From Cristatella mucedo (Eukaryota; Bryozoa; Phylactolaemata; Cristatellidae), in NCBI GenBank assembly GCA_009760855.2, contig WPIO01000029.1, positions 3,308,501 to 3,372,500 of the forward strand: a DNA stretch of 64,000 nt. Direction: 5' to 3'. The notes under the pieces are model-generated. The model saw only the letters and a program-made list of their open reading frames with translations, ran no database searches and was not told where the DNA came from. The first letter of the stretch is position 1. Each line of letters starts with the position of its first letter. The position numbers and the translations under genes are program-made. This document shows positions 47,161 through 57,572 of this stretch, piece after piece.

Positions 47161-48054
47161 TGACGCATAGAGTATGAGAATGCTTGGCTGGAGAGGCTGG
47201 TGCCTGCGTATCCTCGTGAACCTACATGAACAAGTGCTGGCTTGCAAAGTGATCTCGTTGATCGTCTGAACCCCGACTGATTTGAGCCCCGTGACTCATC
47301 TGCTTAGCGTGAGTACACAGCAAGGTCCTTGTTCAGAACGGCAAAGTCGTTGGCGCTGAAGTCCTGCCTTTGTGATGTTTCGATCTGGATGCCATCGAAT
47401 CTCTTAAAACTATATAATATAATATAATGACATGAGTGCAGCTCCAGCTCTTAGGCAATTGAGCTGAGCCTAAACTGAAAACCTCTAACCGTGCCAGACG
47501 ACTCATAATTGCACAAGGGGAATTCTACCGTAAGTTTCCAGTTACATATGACTTCAGCTTTAGCTACGAATTTTTTGTGGAAACGAAGCCTACTAAGTGG
47601 CCGTGTTGCTGTACACTTTGGCTGCTGTGGGCTATCTGGATCGTTTCTTGCCAGAAGGATGGATACATGCATGGGTAACATCTTAGTCAATTATGAGCAG
47701 ATTGCCCAAGAAGTCATTAAAGCCACTGCAGGCACTTTTGAACCGGGCTGCCAACAATAGCAGCTATTTTGAGTAGGCAAATCCCTCGCAGAAGGATCTT
47801 CAGTGGTTTCTCATAAAGTAGCCAATTTAGGTAAAAGAAAAATGCTGAGTTTATAATGGTCACAAACTCCTTCATACCCAACGTCATCTTAGTTCAAGAC
47901 TATGTGCTTGGTATATGTCTAAAATTCTTAGAATCCTTAAGTTCAACCCACTACCTTTTTGGTCAGCCACCTTAAGAGGGTTAGACATAGATCTTTAGCT
48001 CATCGAGCTGGCATGCATGGAAATTCTTTACCACACGGAGACAGGCTGGCAGAC

Positions 48055-48125
48055 GGACAGACAGACAGAGAGGCAGACAGAAAACAGAGAGACAGACAGA
48101 CAGAAAGAGACAGACAGAGATGGAG
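48055..48125 (+). repeat. (CAGA)n repeat
   Basis: Degenerate GACA/CAGA repeat. Confidence 0.9.
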
Positions 48126-48706
48126 AGAAAGAGCAAGTTCAGTATGCCAACTCCTTGCAAGCTAGCAAGGCTGGCTTTCAAATGTACCTTTTCAGGATTG
48201 CTTATGAGGCTTCGGGACTTGGCTGTGCACGGCAACTATGAAACTTACCAGCCTGTAGGGGCAGGTAGGGCAGCAGGCAGAAGATCAAGGATTGCTAATA
48301 TACGAAGGCAAAACTAAGCTGTATATCGTCCACGAACCATATTAAAGCATCGGCTTCGGAACAATATAATTAGCTGCTCGTCAATGTCGTGTTGCATAAT
48401 CGTTCTTCTCCAAACTTCAATGCTAGGGTGGCCTTTCAATTGAAGTGAGGTACCACGCAAATACTTTAATCGTGTACGGTAATGGTCGAGTGCCCGACCG
48501 TGTGGTTCGACAGCCACTTGGAGTAAGGCCTCGTGTTTATTCATTCATCCAGCAACTTCTTGTTTGGTTGGTCTTTTAACCTTAGATGAGCCTTTGATGG
48601 CAACCTTACTCCTGCAAGGGACCTTTTAAAGTCGGCTGAATGGCGCCGAATCTTTGCTCTGCTCAGAGCAAGGCAAGCAATCACAGTAGACAAGCAGTTC
48701 AAGCGT

Positions 48707-48806
48707 GAGTGCTCATTGCGTTTCCCTTAGCAGCAAATGTAAAGCACCTAGAAATAGATTGAGTTCTCTGAGGGCGCTTTATCAAGTGCATTATTATTAT
48801 TATTAT
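48707..48806 (+). mobile_element. LINE-A 3' end
   Basis: About 100 bp: AGCAAATGTAAAGCACCTAG, AGATTGAGTTCTCTGAGGGC and an ATTATTATTATC tail. Confidence 0.85.
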
Positions 48807-48899
48807 CGCTGGAGTGATCCTACACCAACCCGATGCTGTAATTACACAGCGGCCGTGGCGCAGCCGTTGAGTGAACAGCCGTAATTGCAACATACAAGG

Positions 48900-48934
48900 C
48901 AGAGAGAGAGAGAGAGAGACAGAGAGAGAGAGAC

Positions 48935-49007
<73 letters not shown>

Positions 49008-49135
49008 CAGAGACCGACAAAGAGAGACATACAGAGACAGACAGAAAAGATCAGGCAGAGAGAGAGAGAGAGATGGAGAAAGATAGGAGACAAATCAAAG
49101 ACAGACGGAGACAGACAGAGAGACAGAGACAGGCA
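48900..49135 (+). repeat. (GA)n/GACA compound repeat
   Basis: GA tract with GACA interruptions giving Arg-Glu-Thr frames. Confidence 0.95.
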
Positions 49136-49274
49136 GACCGACAGAACGAGACAGTAAGGATTAGGAAAAATCTTTAGCCGCAGCAAAACATAAGTAGCAA
49201 GTCGTGGATGTTTGGTTAATTGCCGCAGAAGCCAACTAGGCTTGGGCGCTGAACGGAGAGCCGGTACAGGTGTC

Positions 49275-49417
49275 ACGAATTGGCTACAGTTGGGTCAAGC
49301 CTATTCCCATCAAGTTCAGCAGTAAATCGGCTCAGTGTAGGCCCGAGTCCTTCGGCATATGTAAAGTATTTTGATAGATATTAAGTTATCTTGGGGTGCT
49401 ATGCAAATGAAATATAT
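49275..49417 (+). mobile_element. SINE-B copy, degraded
   Basis: Tail GATATTAAGTTATCTTGGGG and TGCTATGCAAATG with a decayed head (GGCCCGAGTCC). Confidence 0.6.
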
Positions 49418-49518
49418 TTTTGAACAGTGATGTTGATTGAACTTTGACTCCATTTACTGTCCACAATACACTGCTCTATCCTTACGACTAAGAGGCTTCT
49501 CCGGCTGACTTGTTGCAG

Positions 49519-49612
49519 GTGATGTGATTCTAGCTCTTAATGGAAAGCCGACGCAAGGTCTTTCGGATAGTGCAATTGTTGACTATATTCGTTCCTGCAC
49601 GACTACGATTAG
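49519..49612 (+). CDS. PDZ gene, exon with alpha-B helix of PDZ domain
   Basis: 94 nt after CTTGTTGCAG. It reads GDVILALNGKPTQGLSDSAI, then VDYIRSCTTTI, the canonical GD-x-I-x-x-V/L-NG turn and second helix. The family shows H-R-E-I-V-D-I-I-K here; in this protein the first helix residue, which sets ligand class, is Asp (D-S-A-I-V-D-Y-I-R). The donor GTGTGT at 49,613 ends the exon in phase 2. Confidence 0.92.
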
Positions 49613-49979
49613 GTGTGTATTTCCTTTTGTTTCAGTCGAGTGCCCCTCCCCTGACTGCCAGGCCAGAGATGGATAGGTTATTTGCCATGCCTCTTCCGGT
49701 GTTTTCTAGGTTGTGTAGCCTCTGCTATTGTCATTAAGTAACCTTTGCAGGACTTCTGTAAAGCTGGAAGTGGCTGTACTGCATCTTTAGTTCTTCGAAT
49801 TGGTTTGCCTCTTCGTCCAGCTACTTCCCGCGACTTGTAGCCATTGCTAGCACAAACCTCCTTCTACGATAGTGAAGTCAACGATGTGAGCAATGCCTTA
49901 TGTATCGGCCACTGGCCGCCTTCTGTCTGACAGTAGTGCGCCCGTACCTCATCGCTTGAGGGCTCCTCTTCTTTTGCAG

Positions 49980-50046
49980 GATGGTAGTTGTTAGCTGTGA
50001 CATATGCCGAAAGGTGGAGCTACATACTCGTCTGCGGAAGCTAAAG
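49980..50046 (+). CDS. PDZ gene, exon with last PDZ strand and start of coiled coil
   Basis: 67 nt between CTTTTGCAG and a perfect GTAAGA donor, phase 0 at the end. RMVVVSCDICRKVELHTRLR then KLK: the last beta strand, followed by the family's R-K-x-E-L-x-x-R/K-L-x-x-L-K helix. Confidence 0.88.
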
Positions 50047-51918
50047 GTAAGAATAAAGCTAAAGGTATAATATTGCATAGCAATCTTTATCCGGATACAA
50101 GTAATTCAGCAGGTTTACGTTATTCCCAAGTCTGAGGCACATCTTTTGACTTGTATGGCAAGCTGCTCAAAGCTGAGCAAGGTCTGCCTCTCTGCGATTT
50201 CGATAAGCGCTAGCTGAACAGTATGTACATGTATACTCTATGTCACCACAGTTACTGTACACCAAATTCAGCTTATTTAGTTCTATAGCAGCGGCAACAG
50301 ATCAGTGTCGCCCAGTGAGAGGTTGTGCACTCGGATTCTAATCATTGTCCTCCTGTCATTCGAATAGTGCAGCTTCCGTGTACTGATTTCAAAAGATATG
50401 CCAAAAAGTGTACCCAGACATCGTTGAACTACTTACGACCCACAGCTGTACCTTACTCTGCCAGAGCTGATTCGATCAAGGCCAGTGGCTGGGCTGTCCA
50501 CTATGCTGTCCACTAACGTCGGCGTTTGACTATGCTAGTGCCACAGGTCTGAGAAAGCGATAGTCTCCTTAAATCGCATTGGCCCTGAACGGTCGTGGCA
50601 GTAGCAACTTAGTGGGGGGCTGCAACTCTTGTGCAGTTACTGGGAGCTTGCCTCTTTGAGCGCTATTAATTTCAGTAAAGGTATGCTGTACATTTTACTG
50701 CCTGGGCCTTCGAAACAGGAAGTCTTTGCCTGAGAAGAGGCAAGCCAAGGAACAGCAGCAGGTGCCCAAAGCTCCGGGTCAAAGGTGGATCAGGGCATGG
50801 ATGTGGCATGCGGCTGATCAAGGTCCTGGACAGTTCGACTTGGTGGTGGAAGTCCTGCTGGGATGTCACTGAAATACCTGCCGGGGCGGATGCGTCTTTG
50901 CCTAGCGCTAATGTGTACGGATATCGCGAAAGTGGTTCGTGGCTTTGAGTTCTGAAGTGGGGCTAAAACCATCTAGGCTCATCTATGCCATCAATCGATG
51001 AATGAGGCTTTAAATCAAATGCACTTTACGAGGTCGGGGTTTGTGTGTCCAACTTTTACTGCGGTCGGTGGAGCATATGCAGCTGGGTGCTGTTGAGTAT
51101 CTTCAAGGTGTTTGTAAAAACTTCATTATCGCAACATGGCATAAAGTGTTTAAGTCAACGAATTAAATTAATTTGAAGTTATTAAGAGTCAAATTTAGCC
51201 AGAGTAAGAGATTATAGGTTGCTAGGAGAGAAGGCAAAAATCCCAATAAAAACTACAACCGGGTTTACGTGGTCAGTTTCTTGACTCGCAGAGGTCCAGC
51301 TTCTGGATTTGGTGCTTACACGACCAAGGCAGACCGGTCCTAGCCATGCTGGCAGACCGACGAAGCCGAGATAAGACATATCATATGTGCCGTGAGCTAC
51401 TATTGCCTACTGCATTACTTTGGAAGGAATGGCTGACGGCATGACCCACGAAATAATCCATGGGTTCCTGCTTATGAGACATAATAACAAAGACCAGCTT
51501 TTAGGACAAGATTTTGTGGCGACCGGCTGTGAAAGCAATCGCCGAGAAGTTTAAACTTACCGGTGCAAGGCCGGCAATGAGGCCTGACCTTTGAGTAATG
51601 CTGGAGCCAGCAGTCAGCGCTTACCAGGGCACATGGTTGGAAACGAAGTGCAAGCACAGACTTTTTTTTAGAGCAAAATGACCCCAGTCGGGAGAAATAA
51701 AGACATACAGAGCTGGCACTTGGCAAGTGCTGCTGCGATCGATGATGCCTGCCTTTGATCTCTCTGTGGGTAGAGATTGTAGGAGTCTTGAAGGTAGCAG
51801 GACGGAAGGCAAACTGACCGTGCAAACTTCCTACAACATGGACCGAAGTAGGACTGAACAGAAACCGACTGTGTGTACCTGACTCAACTCAAGTGGAGAG
51901 AGAAATAGAGAGGGAGAG

Positions 51919-51953
<35 letters not shown>

Positions 51954-52165
51954 CTGCAAGGAGAAGAAATACATCGAGTGAAGGGGAAAGAGGATGCTCA
52001 TACTATGCCTTTATCGTTTGCAATTTAATGCATGTAATTCCGATCTCGAGTGTAGTGCTTTTCTCGAATGCGTTGTTGCTGCAAGTGAAAACGCATAGAG
52101 CACCGTGCCCTTCTTGGCCGGCAGCACTGAGCCGGCAGCAGCTCACTGCATGCTTCGCATTGCAG
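50047..52165 (+). other. PDZ gene intron
   Basis: 2.1 kb. Contains only a GA tract (51,895-51,950); the rest shows nothing I can support. Confidence 0.6.
51895..51950 (+). repeat. (GA)n microsatellite
   Basis: GA tract, slightly interrupted. Confidence 0.95.
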
Positions 52166-52297
52166 GAGGTGCTAACTCTCAAGGAGCAGGAGGCTGCGAC
52201 TCTTGAGCGCAAGGAGCTCGAGGTGCTCACCCGTGCCCGACTCATTCGTGGCGCTAGCGATTGTGAAGCTGCCGTCACGGCCGTGACGTCACTCTGA
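52166..52297 (+). CDS. PDZ gene, coiled-coil exon to stop
   Basis: Begins EVLTLKEQEAATLERKELEV after CATTGCAG, phase 0, then LTRARLIRGASDC and a TGA at 52,295. In tamalin/CYTIP the same place reads T-L-x-x-K-W-x-E-Y-R-S-L-x-x-Q-E-x-R-L-x-H-G, the leucine-heptad region that binds ARNO/cytohesins; the heptad leucines and the final R-L-I-R-G fit. The long vertebrate C-terminal tail with a basic L-K-F-I-P-G-L motif is absent. A GT at 52,262 (GTGAAG) could be a donor to a further exon that I could not find, so the stop may not be the true end. Confidence 0.72.
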   Translation, partial: EVLTLKEQEAATLERKELEVLTRARLIRGASDCEAAVTAVTSL

Positions 52298-53403
52298 GAC
52301 GGAGCAATATTCCAAAGCCGAGGAACAAAGCTGTGGCTGCGTGGAATCGTTGCACATCTGTGTTCTGGCTCCCCCACCAGTGTGACCTGAACACCAGAAC
52401 CTCTACTCGCGTCATCGCCGGGAGCTGATCCCACCGGCGTGCAGCCGGCCTTTAACTGATGAGTAACCTGAGTCAATTGGTAACTTATTTTCCATACCTC
52501 GATCTTCGCAATGCTGTGTGCAGCAGGTGGTCACAGCTGGCTGTGGCACCCAGGCTACAGCACACAGCAGACTCCCTGCCCCTACGCTAGGTCCAGCGAT
52601 TCCCTGCCCCTCTGCTAGGCCCGGCTGAGCCCTGGTTTAACGGCCTTCACCTTGAGAGAGGCTAATTGCCAGTGACCCCTCTGCTGGCCAGATGTAAACT
52701 GAGAAACGAATGCTTATGCCGTGGTCTTCTAGCGATGGCGCTTTGATCTTTTTTAATTTTTTTTTGCTGATGGACTACTGGCCCCGAAGTCCCAGCAAAC
52801 GCACAGCATCGCTCAATGCACTCTGTTTGGAGGGGGCAAAAGAATCCATGACAATTTTGGCGACCTGCTCTGATTGTGTTCAGGCTTTGGTGAATAGAAG
52901 ACGTATGTTTTACGACCTTCAATAAAGCCTGTTTGTTGGCATTTGCACTATTTGCACTTCAGCACTAGCACCTTTTCGGACTGTCAGTTGGAGCTTGTAT
53001 GGATACAGAGCCTGCGTATCCACATATCTTTGCTTTTACTTCAACTTGTGTTTTAGCGATTGCTGTTTTCTGGCTGGGCAGAATTATCCAAAAATGACCT
53101 CTGACGAGAGCAGAACTCGGAAGCTGACACCTAAGACCTGTTTAAAGCTTACCTGTTTATTTTGTCCTTAGGCTGTAAGAAATCGCATATGCATAGACAT
53201 ATACTGGTTGTTGTACCCACCCACTGTCCTTCTTCTGTGCCTGAGTCATCCACTATTAATATTAAATTTATATTATAAATTTATTTATTATAAATAAAAT
53301 AATTAATAAATAGGCATTGTTCTTAAAATAAATAAATGCGTATTGTAAATAAATTTATATCATATTATGTTACTATATTATAGCTTTGACTGCTCTAGAT
53401 GCC
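52298..53403. other. region after the PDZ gene stop
   Basis: At 52,305-52,470, minus strand, a frame reads ATIPRSHSFVPRLWNIAPSQ, like the end of a LINE RT ORF. The rest contains an AT-rich block (53,255-53,380) and no gene. Confidence 0.4.
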
Positions 53404-55357
53404 ATCATTATTTGGCGCTATCGTGCATGCATATGAGGATTTAGCTGATCGCTTCTCTAGATTCTTTGTCAACAAGATTGACAAGATCAGGGAGTGTATC
53501 CCTAAGGTGGCAGCACCCTCCCACCCCTGGAATCCTGCCCCTCAATTTCATGCAGCACCTCAGTGTATACATTCAATGAGGTCACTAGTGACCACGTCCT
53601 GAAGTTCATATCCCAATCAAAGAAGACAACCACTCCCCTGGACCCTGTTCCCACTGTCCTGCTCATACGTTGCATTGATCTGCGGCTGCCATGCATAACT
53701 AACATGATAAATATGTCATTAGCCTCAGGTCATGTCCCAGCACCTTTCAAAAAGGCTGTAGTCAGGCCACTACTCAAGAAACCAACACTTGACCAAGAGA
53801 ACTTGAGCAACTACACTCAGTCTCCCTTCTACCATTCCTAATAAAGACACTGGAATGAAACTTCAAACCTTGCTAGTAAGTTCCAGTCTGATTTTAGAGA
53901 TAATTACTTCACAGATTCGGCATTGCTTTGGGTGTACAATGACCTACTTAGGAATGAAGACATGGATAGAGTATCTTTGCTTGTTTTGCTCGACCTTTCC
54001 CCAACTTTTGAGATTATCGATCACCAAGTCCTTCTCATGCGCCTCTCATCTCACCTGGGTATCACTGGCAATGCATTGCAATGGTTCAGGTCCTATCTCA
54101 GTGGGGAGATTTCAGAGTATTGATGTGAATGGACAAAGATCATCCGAGGAACTTATAATATATGGGGTACCTTAGGGATGTGTACTTGGTCCCGTTCTTT
54201 TCACAGTTTATACTCTCCCTCTCGCCGATATGATTGCCTGGCAAAATCTAGGCTTTCACTTCTATTCGGGTGGCATTCAGTTGTACCTTTGCTTTGACCC
54301 CTCCCAGCCCTCCAGCACGTCAAATTCTCTCAACACCCTTGCTCCATGTATTGATGACGTTCGCACATGGATGGCAGCAGACTTTCTTAAATTAAATAAT
54401 AATAAAACAAACTTACTAGTTATGGGCAAACCAAGTCAGTATCAGAAATGGGAAAGATTAATGCCCACAATCGGCTCTGCCAGCATATGCCCTGTTGAAT
54501 CTGCACGAAATCTGGGCGTTCTGTTCCAAAATGATCTTTCATTAGACGACCACATCAGTTCCACAGTCAAGTCGTCTGCCCACTTTCAGTAACATAACAT
54601 TGCTAAAGTTTGGGCTTATTTAGACAGGAATACCACATCTAAATTGGTCCATGTATTTGTGAAATCCTGTCTCTACTTCTGTAACTCACTGATTGCTGGT
54701 CTACCTGCCTGTGCAATCAGGTGCTTACAGTTGGTGCAAAACTCTGCAGCTAGGCTTGTCTGTCGTGAGCGTCGCAGTTGCCACATCACACCACTTCTCG
54801 CCGACCTGCACTGGCTCCCAGTCAAGCAACAGATCGACTTCAAGGTTTTGTCGCTCACTTTTAGGTCACTTCATTCTTTGGCTCCAGCCTATCTTTCAGA
54901 TCTACTCTCCCACCAGGCCAAGCATTGTACCACTCGCTTTTCAGAATCCAACAGTTTACCAATACCTCGAACAAACCTCAAATCCTTTGGAGACCGTGCA
55001 TTTAGTTCGTATGCTCCCAAAGCCTGGAACTCACTTTCGACTTGCATCAGAACATCCCCTGACTTGACCACATTTAAAAAGAACTTAAAAACACACCTAT
55101 TTAGGACAGCATTTAGTGGGTCCCTGTGATTCGTCCTTGATGTGCTTATGCGTGCTGACACTGTGCATGCTGCCATTAACCACATTTGCATGCTGACCCT
55201 GTGCATGTCAACCCTAAGGATGTTATTTTTGTTGTTTATTGAGCATGCTACCACTAATCATTCGATCTTGCTTCTTTTTTAGCAAATGTAAAGTGCATAG
55301 AAAGAGATTAAGTTTTCTGAGGGCATAATATTAAATGTATTATTATTATTATATTAT
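53404..55357 (+). pseudogene. LINE-A copy, longest (linker, RT, 3' end), catalytic box lost
   Basis: Starts in the EN-RT linker (LADRFSRFFVNKIDKIRE), then RT blocks: VRPLLKKPTLDQENLSNY, LVLLDLSPTFEIIDHQVLLM, NGQRSSEELIIYGVP. The catalytic loop reads FYSGGIQLYLCFDPSQPS, so the usual YADD has become YSGG. The long last frame (54,644-55,129) has the C-terminal blocks and ends KTHLFRTAFSGSL; the 3' end AGAGATTAAGTTTTCTGAGG with a TTATTATTA tail closes at 55,357. Several frameshifts and stops; an inactive CR1/L2-like element. Confidence 0.9.
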
Positions 55358-55549
55358 CGCTTTGCCATTGTTGCTTAAAGCATTCTAGAATTCAGCTGCC
55401 TCTGCCAGAGTTTGTGAATTGATTATATCCTGAAAAAACACAGACTGAGCAAGAGAAACTGTAAGGGACGAGTCTCCAGTATTGCTTGCCTCGTTTCAAG
55501 CTGCCTTTCTACCTCGGTCGAGCACTGCAGTGGATAACTCCAACGTAAT

Positions 55550-56205
55550 ATCCATCAAGCCACCTACAATCTCAGGGGTAATTCCTTTTTAGCTGGGCTG
55601 CCAAAGAAAGCAAATAGGCCACTGCACCTGTCTAAGAATATGGCTGCAAGGCTAGTTTTCAAGTCCCAGAGGTTTGAGCACCTGTCTTCTTTGCTAAAAG
55701 AGCTATGATGGATGCCGGTTGATCAACGGATACATAGCCAAGTTCTTACGCTGACCCACGAGGCCTGCCATGGCTTGGCTCCTTAGTACCTAGCTGAACT
55801 GCTGCATCAGTTTCAGCCTCCTCGTGCCCTCAGGTCCTGTATGGACAATCAATTAGCTGCTCCATTTCTCTGGTTAAAGACCGTTGGCGACAGAAGCTTT
55901 AACTCTGCAGGTGCTAGACTGTGGAACTCGCTTCCACAATTCTTACGCAATAACAACTACTCTCATGCTGCCGACAATGGCTCATCCTTTTCGGCGGTCC
56001 TAAGCTGCTACTTCTATGCTACTCACTACCTCAACTGCTCTCCCGACTCTGCTATGCTTCCCACTTTCTCTTTGTTACATGAGACGAAGTCTGTTGGCTA
56101 ACTCTCCTGCGTAACACCCACATAGTCTTTATGGGTTTGTGGAGTTACAGACGGAGATGCATTCCATAAGTAAAATTTACTTATCGAATGCACCTGCCAT
56201 AAGCA
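55550..56205 (+). pseudogene. LINE-B copy, C-terminal part and 3' end
   Basis: Plus strand: HLSSLLKEL stop WMPVDQRIHSQVL, HEACHGLAP, FQPPRALRSCMDNQLAAPF, VGDRSFNSAGARLWNSLPQF; then the 3' part CTCCTGCGTAACACCCACATAG and GGAGTTACAGACGGAGATGC. Confidence 0.85.
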
Positions 56206-56559
56206 ATAAACCCTAAACAACGAGTATAATTTTATTCTCTTGGCACCTTTGATATTTGTTTGCCGTGACCGATGACTGGCTAACCCTTACAAGCCTCTCT
56301 TACTTTCATGATCATGAAGGTTAATGATGGTACAGTAGCATCAGGTCGTGCCTTGCTGAATAGTACGGCATTTGCAATCCTCTTGAAGCAGTTCAATAAA
56401 TGTCTTGTACTCAGTTCCTTTAATCGTCAGTTGAAAGTAGTGGCAGTCATACAGCAATCCTTCCTCCCCGTGTTAAGACTTGCTTAATTTCTGATTGTTT
56501 CAGTTTCTTTCTTTAGTCTCAGCCTTCCACAAATCGTTCCTTCTTATTCAAGTGATTTG

Positions 56560-56741
56560 AACAGACATTTCAATAAGCCAACTGAACCCCTACGTGCCAA
56601 ATTTGGCTCTGGTTGATGAATTTTCTCGAGTGGCTATTATGCAGGCATTAAAAGATAGGGAAACAACATTCGTTAATGTTGAAAGTGCTGATGATTTAGG
56701 AGAAGATATAGAGGATTCGGTGGAGGATGTGTATGGGGCGT
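56560..56741 (+). other. unidentified reading frame, possible exon
   Basis: After a TTGAACAG acceptor-like site a frame reads ISQLNPYVPNLALVDEFSRV then AIMQALKDRETTFVNVESAD and an acidic end (DLGEDIEDSVEDVY). It then runs into a SINE-B. Composition is protein-like, not repeat-like. I do not recognise it; it could be the edge of an exon or of an old transposase. Confidence 0.3.
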
Positions 56742-56884
56742 CGAACTGGTTTGGTCCAGCGGTTAAGGTACTCGCCCCTGACCATGGTCTGGCTGAGGTC
56801 GTGGGCTCGAGCCCCGAGGTATATGTGAAGCGCCTGAATAGAGATTAAGTTCTCTCGGGGCGCGATACAAATGAATTATATTTT
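56742..56884 (+). mobile_element. SINE-B copy, nearly intact
   Basis: A box TGGTCCAGCGG, B box GGCTCGAGCCC and tail GCGCCTGAATAGAGATTAAG, TTCTCTCGGGGCGCGATACA, ending ATGAATTATATTTTTTT. Very close to the 40,848 copy. Confidence 0.9.
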
Positions 56885-57337
56885 TTTGAGGATGTGGAGG
56901 AATTTTTTACACTCGCTCCATCACTCTGCACAGTTTTTTGCACAACTTTTTAAAGTTTTCATTTTATTTCTAATTTAGCCGTCGGAGTGTCCGCATCTTC
57001 AAGCTGTCAGCATCACAATTTCTTTCCGCAGGACATGGACATGGGCGGCACGGCTGTCCTCCAGCCTTTTATTTGGCAGATGCTGGTTTGAAGAAGCTGT
57101 CCAAGGTGCCTCTCTGCCTCTCCCTCTTCGTCGAATGATTGCCTCTGATAGGTTATATGGCGTTGTCATTGCAGAGATCAGCTACTCTGCCGACCTCGTC
57201 TCGATTGCGGTCATCCTTCGCATTGACTGTGGCCTCGACGTTTTCCCAGTTCGTCATACTATTCTCCTCGGCTTCCTCCTCCGCAGAGATTGGTTGCTTG
57301 GCTCGTGCTCCTCCTCGTCGCCAGGCGAAGCCTCCTT

Positions 57338-57366
57338 CCTTCCTTCCTTCCTTCCTTCCTTTCTTT
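57338..57366 (+). repeat. (TTCC)n repeat
   Basis: Seven TTCC units, CTTTCTTTC variant at the end. Confidence 0.9.
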
Positions 57367-57445
57367 CTTCCGAAGCCTCCTCGTGCTCCACGAGGCTTGC
57401 AGTCCTCCTCGAGCTCGTCCCCGAGCTCGTCCTTCTGGCAACTCC

Positions 57446-57459
57446 TCCTCCCCCTCCTC

Positions 57460-57490
<31 letters not shown>

Positions 57491-57572
57491 TCCTCCTCCT
57501 CCTCCTCCTCCTCCTCCTCCTCCTCCTCCTCCTCCTCCTCCTCCTCCTCCTCCTCCTTCTCCTCCTCCTTCT
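57446..57572 (+). repeat. (CTC)n trinucleotide repeat
   Basis: About 125 bp of CTC/TCC inside the transposase remnant. Source of poly-Pro, poly-Leu, poly-Ser, poly-Glu and poly-Gly frames. Confidence 0.97.

Larger units (their letters stand above)
44911..49518 (+). other. PDZ gene intron
   Basis: 4.6 kb containing SINE-B copies, a LINE-A copy with an ORF1-like piece, a catenin-like frame on the minus strand (47.0-47.16 kb), GACA and GA repeats. 47,430-47,950 and 48,240-48,690 show nothing recognisable. Confidence 0.6.
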
